Shown: positions 26,604 to 36,591, numbered from the stretch's first letter. The stretch: DNA of 64,000 nucleotides from CAWCON01 sp963797185 (GCA_963797185.1 CAWCON010000001.1:310001-374000), one strand, 5' to 3'. The notes: generated by a model not told the origin, from the sequence alone. Numbers and translations: made by a program.

Positions 26604-27451
26604 GACAGTTGCAAGCCATTCTCAAGGAACAGAACGACATGACGCTGATTGTTCAGCTTACTAATACTTTCGAAAGTCTTGCCAGTATGCAGATAGCGAG
26701 GATTAAAGACGAAGTGCTACAGGCACAGAGTTTCTTTAATGAACTCTGGCACATCTATACTCAAATCCGCGTTGATCAATTATTTCGTTATGGACGTAAA
26801 AACACGGACCAAGCTATTGATAAAGAATTAATACTTATTATTTCTGCTACCGGTGGCTTTAGTGGTGACATTGATCAACGTCTTGTAGCTGCAATGCTCA
26901 AGAACTACGACCCGAAGCAGCAAGACATTATAGTGATTGGACGGCATGGTACGATTTTACTGCGCCAGTCGGGGATTGCTTATAAGAAGTATTTTGACCT
27001 TCCCCAGAAAGATCAAAATATAAATGTCGAGCCATTGGTTCGAGAGATCCGACAGTATCGTAGTACCGTTGTTTACTACCAAACGTATATCTCTTTGATG
27101 GTGCAGGATATTAAGCAAATCGAATTACAAACAGCGATTAAAGAGCTAAGTCAGCAAGCCGGTGGAACCGACGAAATTATTAGCGAGCAAACGTATATTT
27201 TCGAACCAAGTACTTTTGATGTGATTGCCCATCTTGAGCGTTCTATGCTGCAAATTGCATTGAGTCAAGTTATATTGGCATCTAAATTGGCACAATATGC
27301 GAGTCGTTTCCGAGCGATGACGGTAGCTCACGAAAAAGCGGGCGATAGTCTTACCGACCTAAGAGTTTTATATAACCGATCTCGTCGATCCCAGCGTGAC
27401 GAGCGACTGAAGCAGATTATCAGTGGGCTCAAGAAAACGGAGAAATTATGA
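26600..27451 (+). CDS. atpG: F1-type ATPase gamma subunit
   Basis: This 283-aa protein has the gamma layout. The C-terminal coiled helix ends with ASRFRAMTVAHEKAGD, then LYNRSRRSQRDERLKQIISG, which closely matches the gamma signature. The central LIISATGGFSGDIDQ replaces the usual TSDRGLCGG motif. It serves as the rotor shaft between F1 and the membrane part. The gene is coupled to alpha and beta by 4-base overlaps. Confidence 0.85.
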   Translation: MRQLQAILKEQNDMTLIVQLTNTFESLASMQIARIKDEVLQAQSFFNELWHIYTQIRVDQLFRYGRKNTDQAIDKELILIISATGGFSGDIDQRLVAAMLKNYDPKQQDIIVIGRHGTILLRQSGIAYKKYFDLPQKDQNINVEPLVREIRQYRSTVVYYQTYISLMVQDIKQIELQTAIKELSQQAGGTDEIISEQTYIFEPSTFDVIAHLERSMLQIALSQVILASKLAQYASRFRAMTVAHEKAGDSLTDLRVLYNRSRRSQRDERLKQIISGLKKTEKL

Positions 27452-28755
27452 GTCAGGGAGTCGTCAGAGAGGTTCGTGATCTTGTTATAACGGTAGTTTT
27501 TGATGACCAGGCTCCTTCCATCAACGAAGTTGTTATTGTTGATAATCCGCACAAGAGTTCGTTACTTGTGGATAGCCTGCATGCTGATGGCGGGGCACTC
27601 TGTCTCAATATAGAAGCTGATCGTACGATTCAGAAGGGTATGACCGTAACAACAACTGGCAAGAGCATTGAGATTGCTGTTGGTGATGCAACGATTGGTA
27701 GAATGTTTGACGCATTGGGGCGCCCAATTGACGGGTTGGCGGATCTAACGGGTGATGGAGTGGAGCGTCGTAATATCTTCCGACTGCCACCTCGTGATAC
27801 GGTCTTTAGGGCGGCCAAACCTGAGATTCTGGAGACTGGTGTTAAGGTTATTGACTTCTTCACTCCATTCGTAAAGGGTAGGAAGATCGGCATTATTGGA
27901 GGCGCCGGTGTCGGTAAGACGGTGCTGATGATGGAGCTGATTCACAACATTGCCAAAAGCGGTACTGGTTTAAGCTTTTTTACGGGTATTGGTGAACGAA
28001 TTCGCGAAGGTCACGAATTGCACGAAACACTTAAAGAGCGTGATCTTCTTAATAGTACCTGCATGTTTTTTGGGCAAATGAATGAAAACCCGGTCCAACG
28101 TGCTCTCGTTGGTCTCGCATCGGTTACCCTGGCAGAATATTTTCGCGATGAACAAGGTAAAGATATTCTATTCTTCGCTGACAACATGTATCGTTATGTT
28201 CAAGCTAAAAATGAAGTCTCTACTATCTTGGATCAGGTGCCTGCGGAAGGTGGCTATGAGGCAACCATCTTCAGTGACGTTAAAAGTCTGCAAGATAGAT
28301 TAAGTTCAAATGAGAAAGGATCAATTACGGCCGTTGAAACAATTTATGTTCCAGCCGATGATCTTAGTGACCCGGCAGTTCAGATGATTCAGCACGAACT
28401 TGATAGTACCATTGTCCTTAGTCGTAAAGTTGCCGAGGAAGGTATACGGCCAGCGGTGGATTTGGTTAACACTAGTTCATCGCTGTTGTCGGCGGATGTG
28501 GTTGGTGATCGCCACTATTTGTTGAGTGTACAGGTTCAATCACTCTTGCAGAAATATGAGTCGTTACGGGGAATTATTGCTATTATCGGCGAGAATGAGT
28601 TGAGCCCAGCAGACCGGGCTGATTATGCAAAGGCCAAAAAGCTTATCCAGTACTTCTCACAAGACATGTATGTTATGGAGGATTTGAACGGCGTCAAAGG
28701 TAAACATTATAGCCGTGAGGAAACACTTAAAGGCATCGAAGAGATCATTGTCTAA
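27448..28755 (+). CDS. atpD: F1-type ATPase beta subunit (catalytic)
   Basis: This 435-aa subunit is shorter than the usual 460-480 aa. Catalytic features are intact: P-loop GGAGVGKT (151-158), GERIREG for the catalytic glutamate, DILFFADNMYRY, and KGSITAVETIYVPADDLSDP. The DELSEED region reads NELSPAD. The shorter length comes mainly from trimmed N- and C-terminal parts. It should be able to hydrolyse ATP. Confidence 0.92.
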   Translation: MSQGVVREVRDLVITVVFDDQAPSINEVVIVDNPHKSSLLVDSLHADGGALCLNIEADRTIQKGMTVTTTGKSIEIAVGDATIGRMFDALGRPIDGLADLTGDGVERRNIFRLPPRDTVFRAAKPEILETGVKVIDFFTPFVKGRKIGIIGGAGVGKTVLMMELIHNIAKSGTGLSFFTGIGERIREGHELHETLKERDLLNSTCMFFGQMNENPVQRALVGLASVTLAEYFRDEQGKDILFFADNMYRYVQAKNEVSTILDQVPAEGGYEATIFSDVKSLQDRLSSNEKGSITAVETIYVPADDLSDPAVQMIQHELDSTIVLSRKVAEEGIRPAVDLVNTSSSLLSADVVGDRHYLLSVQVQSLLQKYESLRGIIAIIGENELSPADRADYAKAKKLIQYFSQDMYVMEDLNGVKGKHYSREETLKGIEEIIV

Positions 28756-28783
28756 GCGTTTATGACAGGTCTTTAACAGCATC

Positions 28784-29104
28784 ATGGAACCATCAACTAA
28801 CAAACAGCCGTCAATGCCTACGACGTCGGGTGAGACACCTAAGCCAGACGCAAAGAGTGACACGCTGATTCATATAAAAGTTTATTCACCGTATCAAGTA
28901 TATTTTGATCGAGATGCTTACAGCATATCGGCTGTTAATAAAAAGGGCCCGTTTGATATACTCAAACGCCATCATAACTTCATGACTTTACTTGATCCTG
29001 GTGAGCTTGTTATTCGGACTCCGCATGGTGATCAACGCATTAGAATTTCTCGAGGTGTGATGCACGTTAAAGCAGACCGTGTAACTGTGTTTCTTGATGT
29101 CTAA
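28784..29104 (+). CDS. atpC: F1-type ATPase epsilon-like subunit, beta-sandwich only
   Basis: This 106-aa protein has a disordered N-terminal extension of about 35 residues. It is followed by the epsilon beta-sandwich (GPFDILKRHHNFMTLLDPGE, then RISRGVMHV). The C-terminal helical hairpin that regulates ATP hydrolysis in other bacteria is missing. It ends the operon; the next gene runs toward it from the other strand with only 7 bases between. Confidence 0.8.
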   Translation: MEPSTNKQPSMPTTSGETPKPDAKSDTLIHIKVYSPYQVYFDRDAYSISAVNKKGPFDILKRHHNFMTLLDPGELVIRTPHGDQRIRISRGVMHVKADRVTVFLDV

Positions 29105-29111
29105 GAGGCGT

Positions 29112-30143
29112 TTATTGAATCGTAATATAGTCGTAGCTTAGTGATGCGCTCGCGGGCGCGGCAGTGGCGGTACATACACTGAATTGTGTTGTTGAACGGG
29201 TAACATAATACTCAATGGCCGCGCCACTTGGGCTAATCGGACTAATGACAACGATTGGCGTACTCCCGAAAGCGTCTGTAAAGTTAACGGTTATAAAACA
29301 TCCTGTAGTAGTCCCGGTCCCAGTATTAAGTGTAATTGTTCCAGCAGTATCGGTTCCACTGACGGTGCTTGTGCCACCACTACCGAGCGCGCTACCGCTA
29401 GTTTTTGACGGAATAGAACCAGTCGAAACAAGATGACGTGTTAACTGCAAGTCACCACCGAGAATAAGATTCTGAACAGTTAACTGACTTGCCGAAACTG
29501 CCCCACCAAAATTAGCAGTCCCATTAACGGTCAGGTTTTTCTGGACCGTTAAATTACCATTTGTATTAACGTCTCCAGCCACATTCAGCTGATTTGCTTG
29601 CACTTGACCAAAGTTACTGGTCCCGGAAACGGTAATGCCCGGCAAACTTAAATTGCCACCGACAATAATAGTGCCAGCAACGTTAAGGTTGCTTCTTACT
29701 AATATACTGCCATTGAATGTGGTGTTTGATTGAATAGTGAGGTCTTGATTGGTGGTACCAACGGTTGGATTTGAACCTTGCAATTCATTAAGTTGAGATT
29801 GAGTAAGACTTTGGGGGTTGATGGTCGGTGTTTTGGTATTTGTCTTATTCTTCATAAAGGCGATTACGACAACAATAATGGCAATAATCACTATGAAGAC
29901 GATTCCCAAAAAGTAGATATTTATTTTCGGAACAAAACGCCGAACGCCCTTTTTGGAAGGTTTGTTCGGTGGGTTAGAATCTGGAGTGGTAACCACTGAC
30001 TCAGATCCCGTTTCTGAAACGAGAGGGGCAGAGGCGAGTTGGTTTTGATTCGATTGTCCATTAGCTTGCTCGACAGTTGTTTCCGGTTGCTCAAGGCTAT
30101 TAAGCGCCCCTGGATTGTCCTGTTTATCAGGCTGATTATCCAT
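29112..30143 (-). CDS. Membrane-anchored surface protein with beta-helix-like repeats
   Basis: This 343-aa protein has a disordered Gln/Asn-rich cytoplasmic N-terminus, one membrane helix (about 73-96) and an external region made of short repeating turns (LNVAG, LTVNG, LTVQN motifs). These resemble a right-handed beta-helix or polymer-forming bactofilin-like stalk. The C-terminal 100 residues look like a receptor-tip domain. It is transcribed convergently with the ATPase operon and divergently from the next surface cluster. Function is unknown. Confidence 0.65.
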   Translation of the reverse strand: MDNQPDKQDNPGALNSLEQPETTVEQANGQSNQNQLASAPLVSETGSESVVTTPDSNPPNKPSKKGVRRFVPKINIYFLGIVFIVIIAIIVVVIAFMKNKTNTKTPTINPQSLTQSQLNELQGSNPTVGTTNQDLTIQSNTTFNGSILVRSNLNVAGTIIVGGNLSLPGITVSGTSNFGQVQANQLNVAGDVNTNGNLTVQKNLTVNGTANFGGAVSASQLTVQNLILGGDLQLTRHLVSTGSIPSKTSGSALGSGGTSTVSGTDTAGTITLNTGTGTTTGCFITVNFTDAFGSTPIVVISPISPSGAAIEYYVTRSTTQFSVCTATAAPASASLSYDYITIQ

Positions 30144-30248
30144 GATTTCTTATACCACCCTTATCTATAACAATGGTTTATAACCATGATACTATGTTTG
30201 CGGGTAAAACCATAAACAGATTGTGTAAGGTTGGGTTGCGGCAGTAAA

Positions 30249-31015
30249 ATGGAATCAATGAGACCAAAAAAATACTCGATGCTATTGCTCGCGAGCCTGA
30301 GCTTGTTGTTTACCTGGCTAATGCTACCAATTGTATGGGCAACTCCATATCCACCAGAGTACACCTCGACTAATTATGGGGTTAACGAGGTAACAATTGG
30401 GTCTGGGGGTGTTGTTGGCGCAAACTCGACGAATTACTCAGCCAATGCATCGGTTGGAGGTGCTTTTGCGGGTGGTAACCCAAGCAGTACTAATTATCAG
30501 GTATTTGCTGGTTTTAATACTAGCGATAGCCCGTACCTTCAGTTTATTGTTAATAATACATCGATTAATTTGGGCACTCTTAGCACCAGCTCAACCAGTA
30601 CCACAACGGCTACTTTCTCAATCCGGGCCTGGAACTCGGGGGCTATACTGTCATTAATGCTTCGATTCCACCAACCGATGCTGGTCTACATACCTTGACT
30701 CCGATTACTTCAGCCGGTAGTTCAGTTACTGGTACAGAACAATTTGGCATAAACCTACGAGCGAATACCAGTCCTGCTAGCTTTGGCGCAGATCCAGTTC
30801 AAAGCCCGAATAGCTCATTTGCCTTCGGCCAAGTGGCATCGGGCTACAATACGCCAAATAAGTATCAATATAACGACGGCGATACGATAGCGTACTCAAC
30901 AAGAAGTACCAGTATTACTGTTTACACCATATCCTACATATTTAATATTGGTCCATTTACGCCTGATGGGGTGTATACGTTCAATCATGTCATGGTAGCA
31001 ACGGCTACATATTAG
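30249..31015 (+). pseudogene. WxL-like secreted protein, frameshifted
   Basis: Two frames (ending 30698 and starting within 30695-31015) together encode one secreted protein of about 255 residues. A signal peptide starts at ATG 30249. The break lies in a run of five G at 30638-30642. One more G would restore AWNSGGYTVINASIPP and join it to the second frame, which contains QFGINLRANTSP. The second half is a paralogue of the ends of the 31169 and 32346 products. It could be a real inactivation, a phase-variable homopolymer or a sequencing error. Confidence 0.65.
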
Positions 31016-31168
31016 AAGGACGGCAAGGCTTCTTTATGGAAGTCGCTTCTTGTAATCTTCCAGAGAGCAGGGTGTGGATAAAATTCTTGCATAAGCAATA
31101 CCAATATGATAAGTTTATGCTATCGGAATAGACAAAAAGATAAAAATACATACCAACAAGGAAAACAG

Positions 31169-32329
31169 ATGAAAATAAAAAAATATATCAGACGCTATAC
31201 AACGTTATTTATTACGTTGCTTTTTGCAGGAGTGTCCTTTTTACCACTCCTTGGTAATGACATGGTCCATGCTTATGGACTAGTAACCAGTCGAAGTATA
31301 GAGATGAGCACCTCTAATCCTGGTGCCGCTGCCAGTTATCTTGTTGGATTTACAACCGCTACCACTGGCACCATACAAGGTGTAGTTGTAGACTTTTGTG
31401 CTGGTACTAGTGACCCTATTATTGGTGATACCTGTACTGCACCAACAGGGTTTAGTGTAGGCACCCCGACTGTTACTGGTATGACGGGCTTGAGTGGTAC
31501 TTGGGTGGCTGGTTCTCTTAACAGTGGTCGTACCTTAACGCTAACGAACTCATCAGGAGGTAGTGTCACTAGTGGTACCGCAGTTTCATTTACGATCACA
31601 ACTGTTACAAACCCAACTACCCCTACCGGCACCTTTTATGCTCGAATTTTGACCTATGCTACCTCAGGTGGAGCAACTGGTTATACAGCTGGCACCCCTG
31701 GATCGGATATTGATGCCGGTGGTATTGCTCTGTCGACCGCCCAGCAAATCACCATTACTGCCAAGGTACAGGAACAGTTGACTTTCTGTGTTTACACAGG
31801 GGGTACTTGTGGTACTGGAAGTACGGTAACGCTTGGTAATACCAACGGAGCGTTAAGCACTTCTGGTCCTTATGTCGATAAGAATACTATGTATGATGTT
31901 TCGACTAATGCTCTCCATGGTGTGGTTGTTAACATGGAGGGGCCGACATTAACAACGCCGAGCTCAAACACGATTGCGGCGATAGGTTCTACTGCCGCAG
32001 CTAGCGCTGCCGGAACCTCACAGTTTGGTATGTGTACCTATATGAAAACTGGTGGTTCAGGTATGACGTTCCCGAACGCAACCTATTCGGGCGGAGGCAA
32101 CTGTAGCGGTACTAGTCAAACAGCAGGAACAGGCTCGACTGGTGGTGCAGGTTCGGCTACCTTTGGCTTTAACCTTACCAATACTACTAGTACGTATGGT
32201 GATCAAATAGCTGCTCAGGCAGCTGGAGCAGCTACAGGAATCATTGCGTTTATTGGTAACGTATCTGCTACTCAGGTGTCTGGTGTTTATACCACAACCC
32301 TAACTTTCATCGCGACCGGTACATATTAA
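31169..32329 (+). CDS. WxL-like secreted surface protein
   Basis: This protein of about 386 aa has a signal peptide from ATG 31169, which has an AAGGA ribosome-binding site; the frame opens earlier at 31106 without one. The mature part is rich in Gly, Ser and Thr with paired cysteines. It ends in a segment (FGFNLTNTTS, then GVYTTTLTFIATGTY) shared with two neighbours. The layout resembles WxL proteins of Gram-positive bacteria, which bind peptidoglycan non-covalently. No WxL motif itself is seen, so the comparison is structural. Confidence 0.65.
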   Translation: MKIKKYIRRYTTLFITLLFAGVSFLPLLGNDMVHAYGLVTSRSIEMSTSNPGAAASYLVGFTTATTGTIQGVVVDFCAGTSDPIIGDTCTAPTGFSVGTPTVTGMTGLSGTWVAGSLNSGRTLTLTNSSGGSVTSGTAVSFTITTVTNPTTPTGTFYARILTYATSGGATGYTAGTPGSDIDAGGIALSTAQQITITAKVQEQLTFCVYTGGTCGTGSTVTLGNTNGALSTSGPYVDKNTMYDVSTNALHGVVVNMEGPTLTTPSSNTIAAIGSTAAASAAGTSQFGMCTYMKTGGSGMTFPNATYSGGGNCSGTSQTAGTGSTGGAGSATFGFNLTNTTSTYGDQIAAQAAGAATGIIAFIGNVSATQVSGVYTTTLTFIATGTY

Positions 32330-32345
32330 AGCAGGGGATCAGCCC

Positions 32346-33398
32346 ATGCATAAACTATCTCGCAGCGGTTATCTGATTGTTGCAGTACTGATTAGTTTAA
32401 TTGTTGCGAATAGTTTTCGTAGCATTACAATTGGTGACTCGGTTGAACTCCCTTTTAGATCTGATCAAATGGCCAACTCAACCGCGAGCGCTACAACGAC
32501 GCATCTAATTAGTTTCCAGATTAGCGACACATCACAACTACTTGGCTCTATAGAGTTGCAGTTTTGTTCAAATGACCCTTTTATCCAAGATCCATGCACC
32601 GCACCAGCTGGCTTTGACGATAGTGGAGCAGTATTGTCAAATCAGTCTGGTAATACGGGATTTAGTATCAGTTCTGCTTCGACCAGCAATAACATCGTTT
32701 TGACACGGACACCTGCGACTCCAACCACTGCTCAAAATACATATCAATTTGATAATGTTGTCAACCCAAACACTGATGGGGCATACTATATTCGACTTTC
32801 TGTTTATCCTACTCAAGATGCAAGTGGTACTCCGACACAGATAGGCGGTATCGCCTTCGATATCAATGAAGCAATTACTGTCAATGCCTATGTCCCACCA
32901 TATTTAAACTTTTGTGCCGGTGTAGTTATTACAAATTACGATTGTCAAAGCCTAACAAATTATGTGATCGATATGGGTGACCTGAGTTCTTTGACGCCAA
33001 ATATTGCTAGCTCACAGTTTACGGCTGCCACCAATTCTGCCACAGGTTATATCGTAACAGTGGCAGGGACGACTCTTACCTCAGGCAATAATACGATTAC
33101 TGCTTCGTCGGTGCCCTCAACCTCTGCTCCCGGTATTAGTTCATTCGGAATCAATTTGCGTGCCAATAATGATCCGACTATCGGCAATGACCCGGTTGGC
33201 CCCGGTATCGTAACGGTGGCACCCGATTATGATATTCCAAACGAGTTTACGTTTAATGATGGTGACACACTTGTCACTACCTCAACGTCGTCTGACAACA
33301 AATTGTTTACGGTCAGTTATGATACTAACGTAAGTCCAGCGCAGGCGTCCGGTGTTTACGCAACCACTCTAACATATATTTGTTTGGCAAATTTTTAG
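32346..33398 (+). CDS. WxL-like secreted surface protein, paralogue
   Basis: This 350-aa protein has an N-terminal hydrophobic signal. Its C-terminal domain (SFGINLRANNDP, then GVYATTLTYICLANF) matches the downstream half of the 30249 gene and the end of the 31169 product. It also shares a cysteine-containing CTAPAGF segment with 31169. It lies 16 bases after 31169 and 25 bases before the DUF916-like gene, so the three are probably one operon. Confidence 0.65.
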   Translation: MHKLSRSGYLIVAVLISLIVANSFRSITIGDSVELPFRSDQMANSTASATTTHLISFQISDTSQLLGSIELQFCSNDPFIQDPCTAPAGFDDSGAVLSNQSGNTGFSISSASTSNNIVLTRTPATPTTAQNTYQFDNVVNPNTDGAYYIRLSVYPTQDASGTPTQIGGIAFDINEAITVNAYVPPYLNFCAGVVITNYDCQSLTNYVIDMGDLSSLTPNIASSQFTAATNSATGYIVTVAGTTLTSGNNTITASSVPSTSAPGISSFGINLRANNDPTIGNDPVGPGIVTVAPDYDIPNEFTFNDGDTLVTTSTSSDNKLFTVSYDTNVSPAQASGVYATTLTYICLANF

Positions 33399-33423
33399 AT
33401 GACCTGCTATCATAAAAACATCG

Positions 33424-34395
33424 ATGAATAGGGTAGAGAAAATAAAAAGCACCCTGATAACTGTGCTAGCGATTGTTGGTCTTGTATCTTTTGCGAGTCC
33501 GGTTTTTGCGGCTAGTAGTAGTCAGGCAGTTGCCAACGGATTCCAGATATCTCCCTTATTAACAACACTGACGGTACAGAAGGGCCAGAGTCAGACGGTT
33601 GATATATTTCTAACAAACCCAACTAAAGATGTCAGCTCTGCTCGAGCGATTATTAATAACTTTGTTGCCAGTGCAGACGAAAACGGCAACCCCCGTTTAC
33701 TGCTTGACAACACGCCGATACCTCAGAATAACTTCCAAACACTCGTATCGCCAATTTCAAATGAAATTATCCAGCCAGGCCAGCAAATTATCATTCCTGT
33801 TAAGATCAGCGTTCCCGCTAATGCCTACGCAGGGGATTATTACGGTGCAATTCGCTTTCAGCCAACTTCGATCGGTCAGTCATCAACGGTTGGCCTCACA
33901 GCAAGTGTCGGCACCCTTTTTCTGATAACAGTGCCAGGTAATTTAGTTCAAAAAGTTGAGTTGACACAACTAACAGCTGCTCAAAATGGTAACCCGGTTA
34001 ATTTTATGGCATCAGGGGGCGTGCAGATTCTTACTCGTCTCGATAATGTTGGTCAGATACATGAGCAACCATTTGGTACGATTCTTATTAAGAACATATT
34101 TGGCAAGACTGTTGCTTCGGTTGAGCTTAATAATACAAATCCAAGGTCCAATATTCTAGCTGATAGTATCAGGAAGTTTGTTATTAATGTTCCGAATCAT
34201 CACTGGTTTGGGCGTTATACAATTGATGCAAACCTTGCCTATCAACAAGGAAGTGGAAACATCATTTCTGGCACTGCATCGTTTTGGTATCTGCCAATCT
34301 GGTATATACTTGCCGCGCTGGTAATTATCGCTGCTATCATTCTTATTATTTATCGAATGAAAGCTCGCAAAAAACCAAACTACAAGCGTTCATAG
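33424..34395 (+). CDS. DUF916-like membrane-anchored surface protein
   Basis: This 323-aa protein has a signal peptide, then two Ig-like beta domains (starting FQISPLLTTLTVQKGQSQTVD and continuing IPVKISVPANAYAGDYYGAI), a membrane helix near residue 290-312 and a basic tail. This is the layout of DUF916/CscC-type proteins that accompany WxL proteins in cell-surface complexes. The neighbouring secreted paralogues support that pairing. Confidence 0.7.
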   Translation: MNRVEKIKSTLITVLAIVGLVSFASPVFAASSSQAVANGFQISPLLTTLTVQKGQSQTVDIFLTNPTKDVSSARAIINNFVASADENGNPRLLLDNTPIPQNNFQTLVSPISNEIIQPGQQIIIPVKISVPANAYAGDYYGAIRFQPTSIGQSSTVGLTASVGTLFLITVPGNLVQKVELTQLTAAQNGNPVNFMASGGVQILTRLDNVGQIHEQPFGTILIKNIFGKTVASVELNNTNPRSNILADSIRKFVINVPNHHWFGRYTIDANLAYQQGSGNIISGTASFWYLPIWYILAALVIIAAIILIIYRMKARKKPNYKRS

Positions 34396-34462
34396 TTTGC
34401 CCGACTGTTGCTTTTGTTTTCAAGGTGCTTACGCTATGATGAGAGCGTTACTATAAAAATAC

Positions 34463-35398
34463 ATGGCATGTTCGTTTCGACTACGAAAAAAAACTTCAGC
34501 GATACACGCAATCGCTGTAATTGGCATTGGGTTATTGCTGTCGCTGACTATAACGTCACATCTGAGCGCACAGTCTCTCCCGAGTAACTTTCATGGTACC
34601 GCAAGCTCATCTGGTTCAACCGGTATTGAGGGGACGATTCCTTCGCCCCCACCAACTACAGCGGCAACAATTGCCGTCCCGTCGGGTGGACAAACTTTTT
34701 CTTCATCAGGTCCGGTTACCGTTAGTGGTCTTTGTACTACCGGCGATCTTGTTAAGGTATTCTCTAATGGTGTGTTCATTGGTTCAGTGCAGTGTGCTAA
34801 TGGGAGCTATTCCTTAACGGTTTCACTATTTGGTGGTCAGAACCAACTCTCAGTCGGCATTTATGATGCACTTGATCAAGCCGGTCCTTCATCAAACCTG
34901 ACTAATGTTACCTTAAGTCTTAATACTTCAACCACAACCCCAAGCGTATTGCTTACAAGCGGTGATGCCAAGATTGGTTCGACACCTGGCAGTCAATTTT
35001 CGTGGCCAATTACAGTTTCTGGCGGTACTGCTCCGTATGCTATCAGTATTGACTGGGGCGATAACAGTTCTGAAACCCTACTGAGCGAAAAGTCAGCGGG
35101 AACCTTTCTCGCTCAACATACCTATGCCCAAGCCGGTGTTTATACGATACTTGTCAAAGCCTCTGATCAGACTGGTACCGTTGCTTATTTACAACTGGTT
35201 GGGGTGGGTAACGGTCCGCTCAGTCAAGTAACTAGTTCGAGTATTAATGGCAGCTCGTCGGGAACCTCTGGCAAAACAGTTATTCTCTGGCAACCTGCCG
35301 CACTTCTTATCCCATTCATTGTGATTGCGTTTTGGCTTGGTCGTAAATATGAATTGTCGTATCTACGTCGCCATCTCAATCAAGCGGATGCTGAGTGA
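34463..35398 (+). CDS. PKD-domain surface protein
   Basis: This 311-aa protein has an N-terminal signal, an Ig-like domain (IAVPSGGQTFSSSGPVTVSG), a PKD domain (ISIDWGDNSSE, then HTYAQAGVYTILVKASD) and a C-terminal membrane helix with a basic tail. PKD domains mediate protein or sugar contacts outside the cell. It follows the WxL-like cluster and probably contributes to the same surface layer. Substrate is unknown. Confidence 0.7.
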   Translation: MACSFRLRKKTSAIHAIAVIGIGLLLSLTITSHLSAQSLPSNFHGTASSSGSTGIEGTIPSPPPTTAATIAVPSGGQTFSSSGPVTVSGLCTTGDLVKVFSNGVFIGSVQCANGSYSLTVSLFGGQNQLSVGIYDALDQAGPSSNLTNVTLSLNTSTTTPSVLLTSGDAKIGSTPGSQFSWPITVSGGTAPYAISIDWGDNSSETLLSEKSAGTFLAQHTYAQAGVYTILVKASDQTGTVAYLQLVGVGNGPLSQVTSSSINGSSSGTSGKTVILWQPAALLIPFIVIAFWLGRKYELSYLRRHLNQADAE

Positions 35399-35468
35399 GC
35401 TGGTAGTTACAAGTTCTCGATATCGAACAGATTATATGGTAATGTTAATTAGATAATTAATTAAGTTT

Positions 35469-36518
35469 ATGTCAAAAAAAGTATTTGTTGCCATGTCTGG
35501 TGGGGTTGACAGCTCTGTCACGGCCGCCCTGCTTCAGCGATCAGGTTGGCAGGTTCAAGGTGTATATATGAAAAATTGGACCCGCAATCTGCCTGGTTTT
35601 TACTGTTCGTGGGAGGATGATTATAAAGATGCAAAACGGGTTGCCACTCAACTCGGTATCCCCTTTGAGAGTTATGATTTTGAAAAGCAATATCGCCAAA
35701 AGGTAGTCGATTACATGGTCGATGGATATAAAAGTGGCAGGACCCCTAATCCTGACATCATTTGTAATCAAGAGATCAAGTTTAAGCTTTTTCTCGACAC
35801 AGCATTAGAAAACGGTGCCGATATGATTGCTACCGGACACTACGCGCGTATTGTAGATGGCTGTCTGCTAGCGGGTAAGGACAAGCAGAAAGACCAGAGT
35901 TACTTTCTATATCGAGTATCAGAAGCAGCTCTACGACAATCACTAATGCCGATAGGTGAATATGAGAAACCGGAAGTTCGACGATTAGCCAAAGAGTTTG
36001 GTCTTGCAACTGCTGATAAAAAAGATAGCCAGGGGATTTGTTTCATTGGCGAGGTCGGCATTAAGGAATTTTTACTGGCCGAGTTGGGGCCACAAGAACC
36101 AGGTTCAATAGTGAATCAAGATAATCAAGTAGTCGGATGGCATGAGGGGGCTCTGTTTTATACGATTGGTCAACGTCATGGGCTGGATGTCGGAGGTGGC
36201 CTACCATTCTATGTGACTGGAAAAGATCTAACGAAAAATGAAGTTTATGTAACGACTGACTTGGAAGATAGCAAATTATGGGCTCGGACTTTTGAACTCA
36301 GTGATGTTTCATGGATTAACACCGAACCATTATCAGACAAGAAGTGTCAGCTTCGAACTCGTTATCGTGCCCCGTTGGTTGCTATTAAGAAATTGCAACA
36401 TTTGTCGTCGGGCAATTGGGAGATTGAACTGGAAGATGACGTTCGTGCCATTACGCCTGGGCAATCGGCTGTCATCTATGAAGGCGATAGGTGTCTAGGT
36501 GGCGGAATTATTATCTGA
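35469..36518 (+). CDS. mnmA: tRNA-specific 2-thiouridylase MnmA
   Basis: This 349-aa enzyme makes 2-thiouridine at the tRNA wobble position. It shows the PP-loop SGGVDSS (residues 10-16) and the two catalytic cysteines in PDIICN (C99) and GICFIG (C191). Sulfur is normally delivered by a cysteine desulfurase, and one is encoded at 21959-23107. It is full length. No SD is evident before the ATG. Confidence 0.95.
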   Translation: MSKKVFVAMSGGVDSSVTAALLQRSGWQVQGVYMKNWTRNLPGFYCSWEDDYKDAKRVATQLGIPFESYDFEKQYRQKVVDYMVDGYKSGRTPNPDIICNQEIKFKLFLDTALENGADMIATGHYARIVDGCLLAGKDKQKDQSYFLYRVSEAALRQSLMPIGEYEKPEVRRLAKEFGLATADKKDSQGICFIGEVGIKEFLLAELGPQEPGSIVNQDNQVVGWHEGALFYTIGQRHGLDVGGGLPFYVTGKDLTKNEVYVTTDLEDSKLWARTFELSDVSWINTEPLSDKKCQLRTRYRAPLVAIKKLQHLSSGNWEIELEDDVRAITPGQSAVIYEGDRCLGGGIII

Positions 36519-36585
36519 GCTGAATAGTTATCGCTAATCTTGTCGCGATTTGTAAATAAGGGTGTTATCAAACAGAGGGCTGTTT

Positions 36586-36591
36586 TATACT
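36586..36591 (+). promoter_or_regulatory. -10 element before murJ
   Basis: TATACT lies 16 bases before the murJ ATG. No ribosome-binding site is seen in between, so the transcript would have a very short leader. Confidence 0.4.

Noticed and set aside
31336..31632. Minus-strand 98-codon frame in the surface-protein cluster
   Set aside because: It is valine/proline-rich antisense of a Gly/Thr-rich coding sequence, a common artefact; similar shadows occur at 34591 and 40391.
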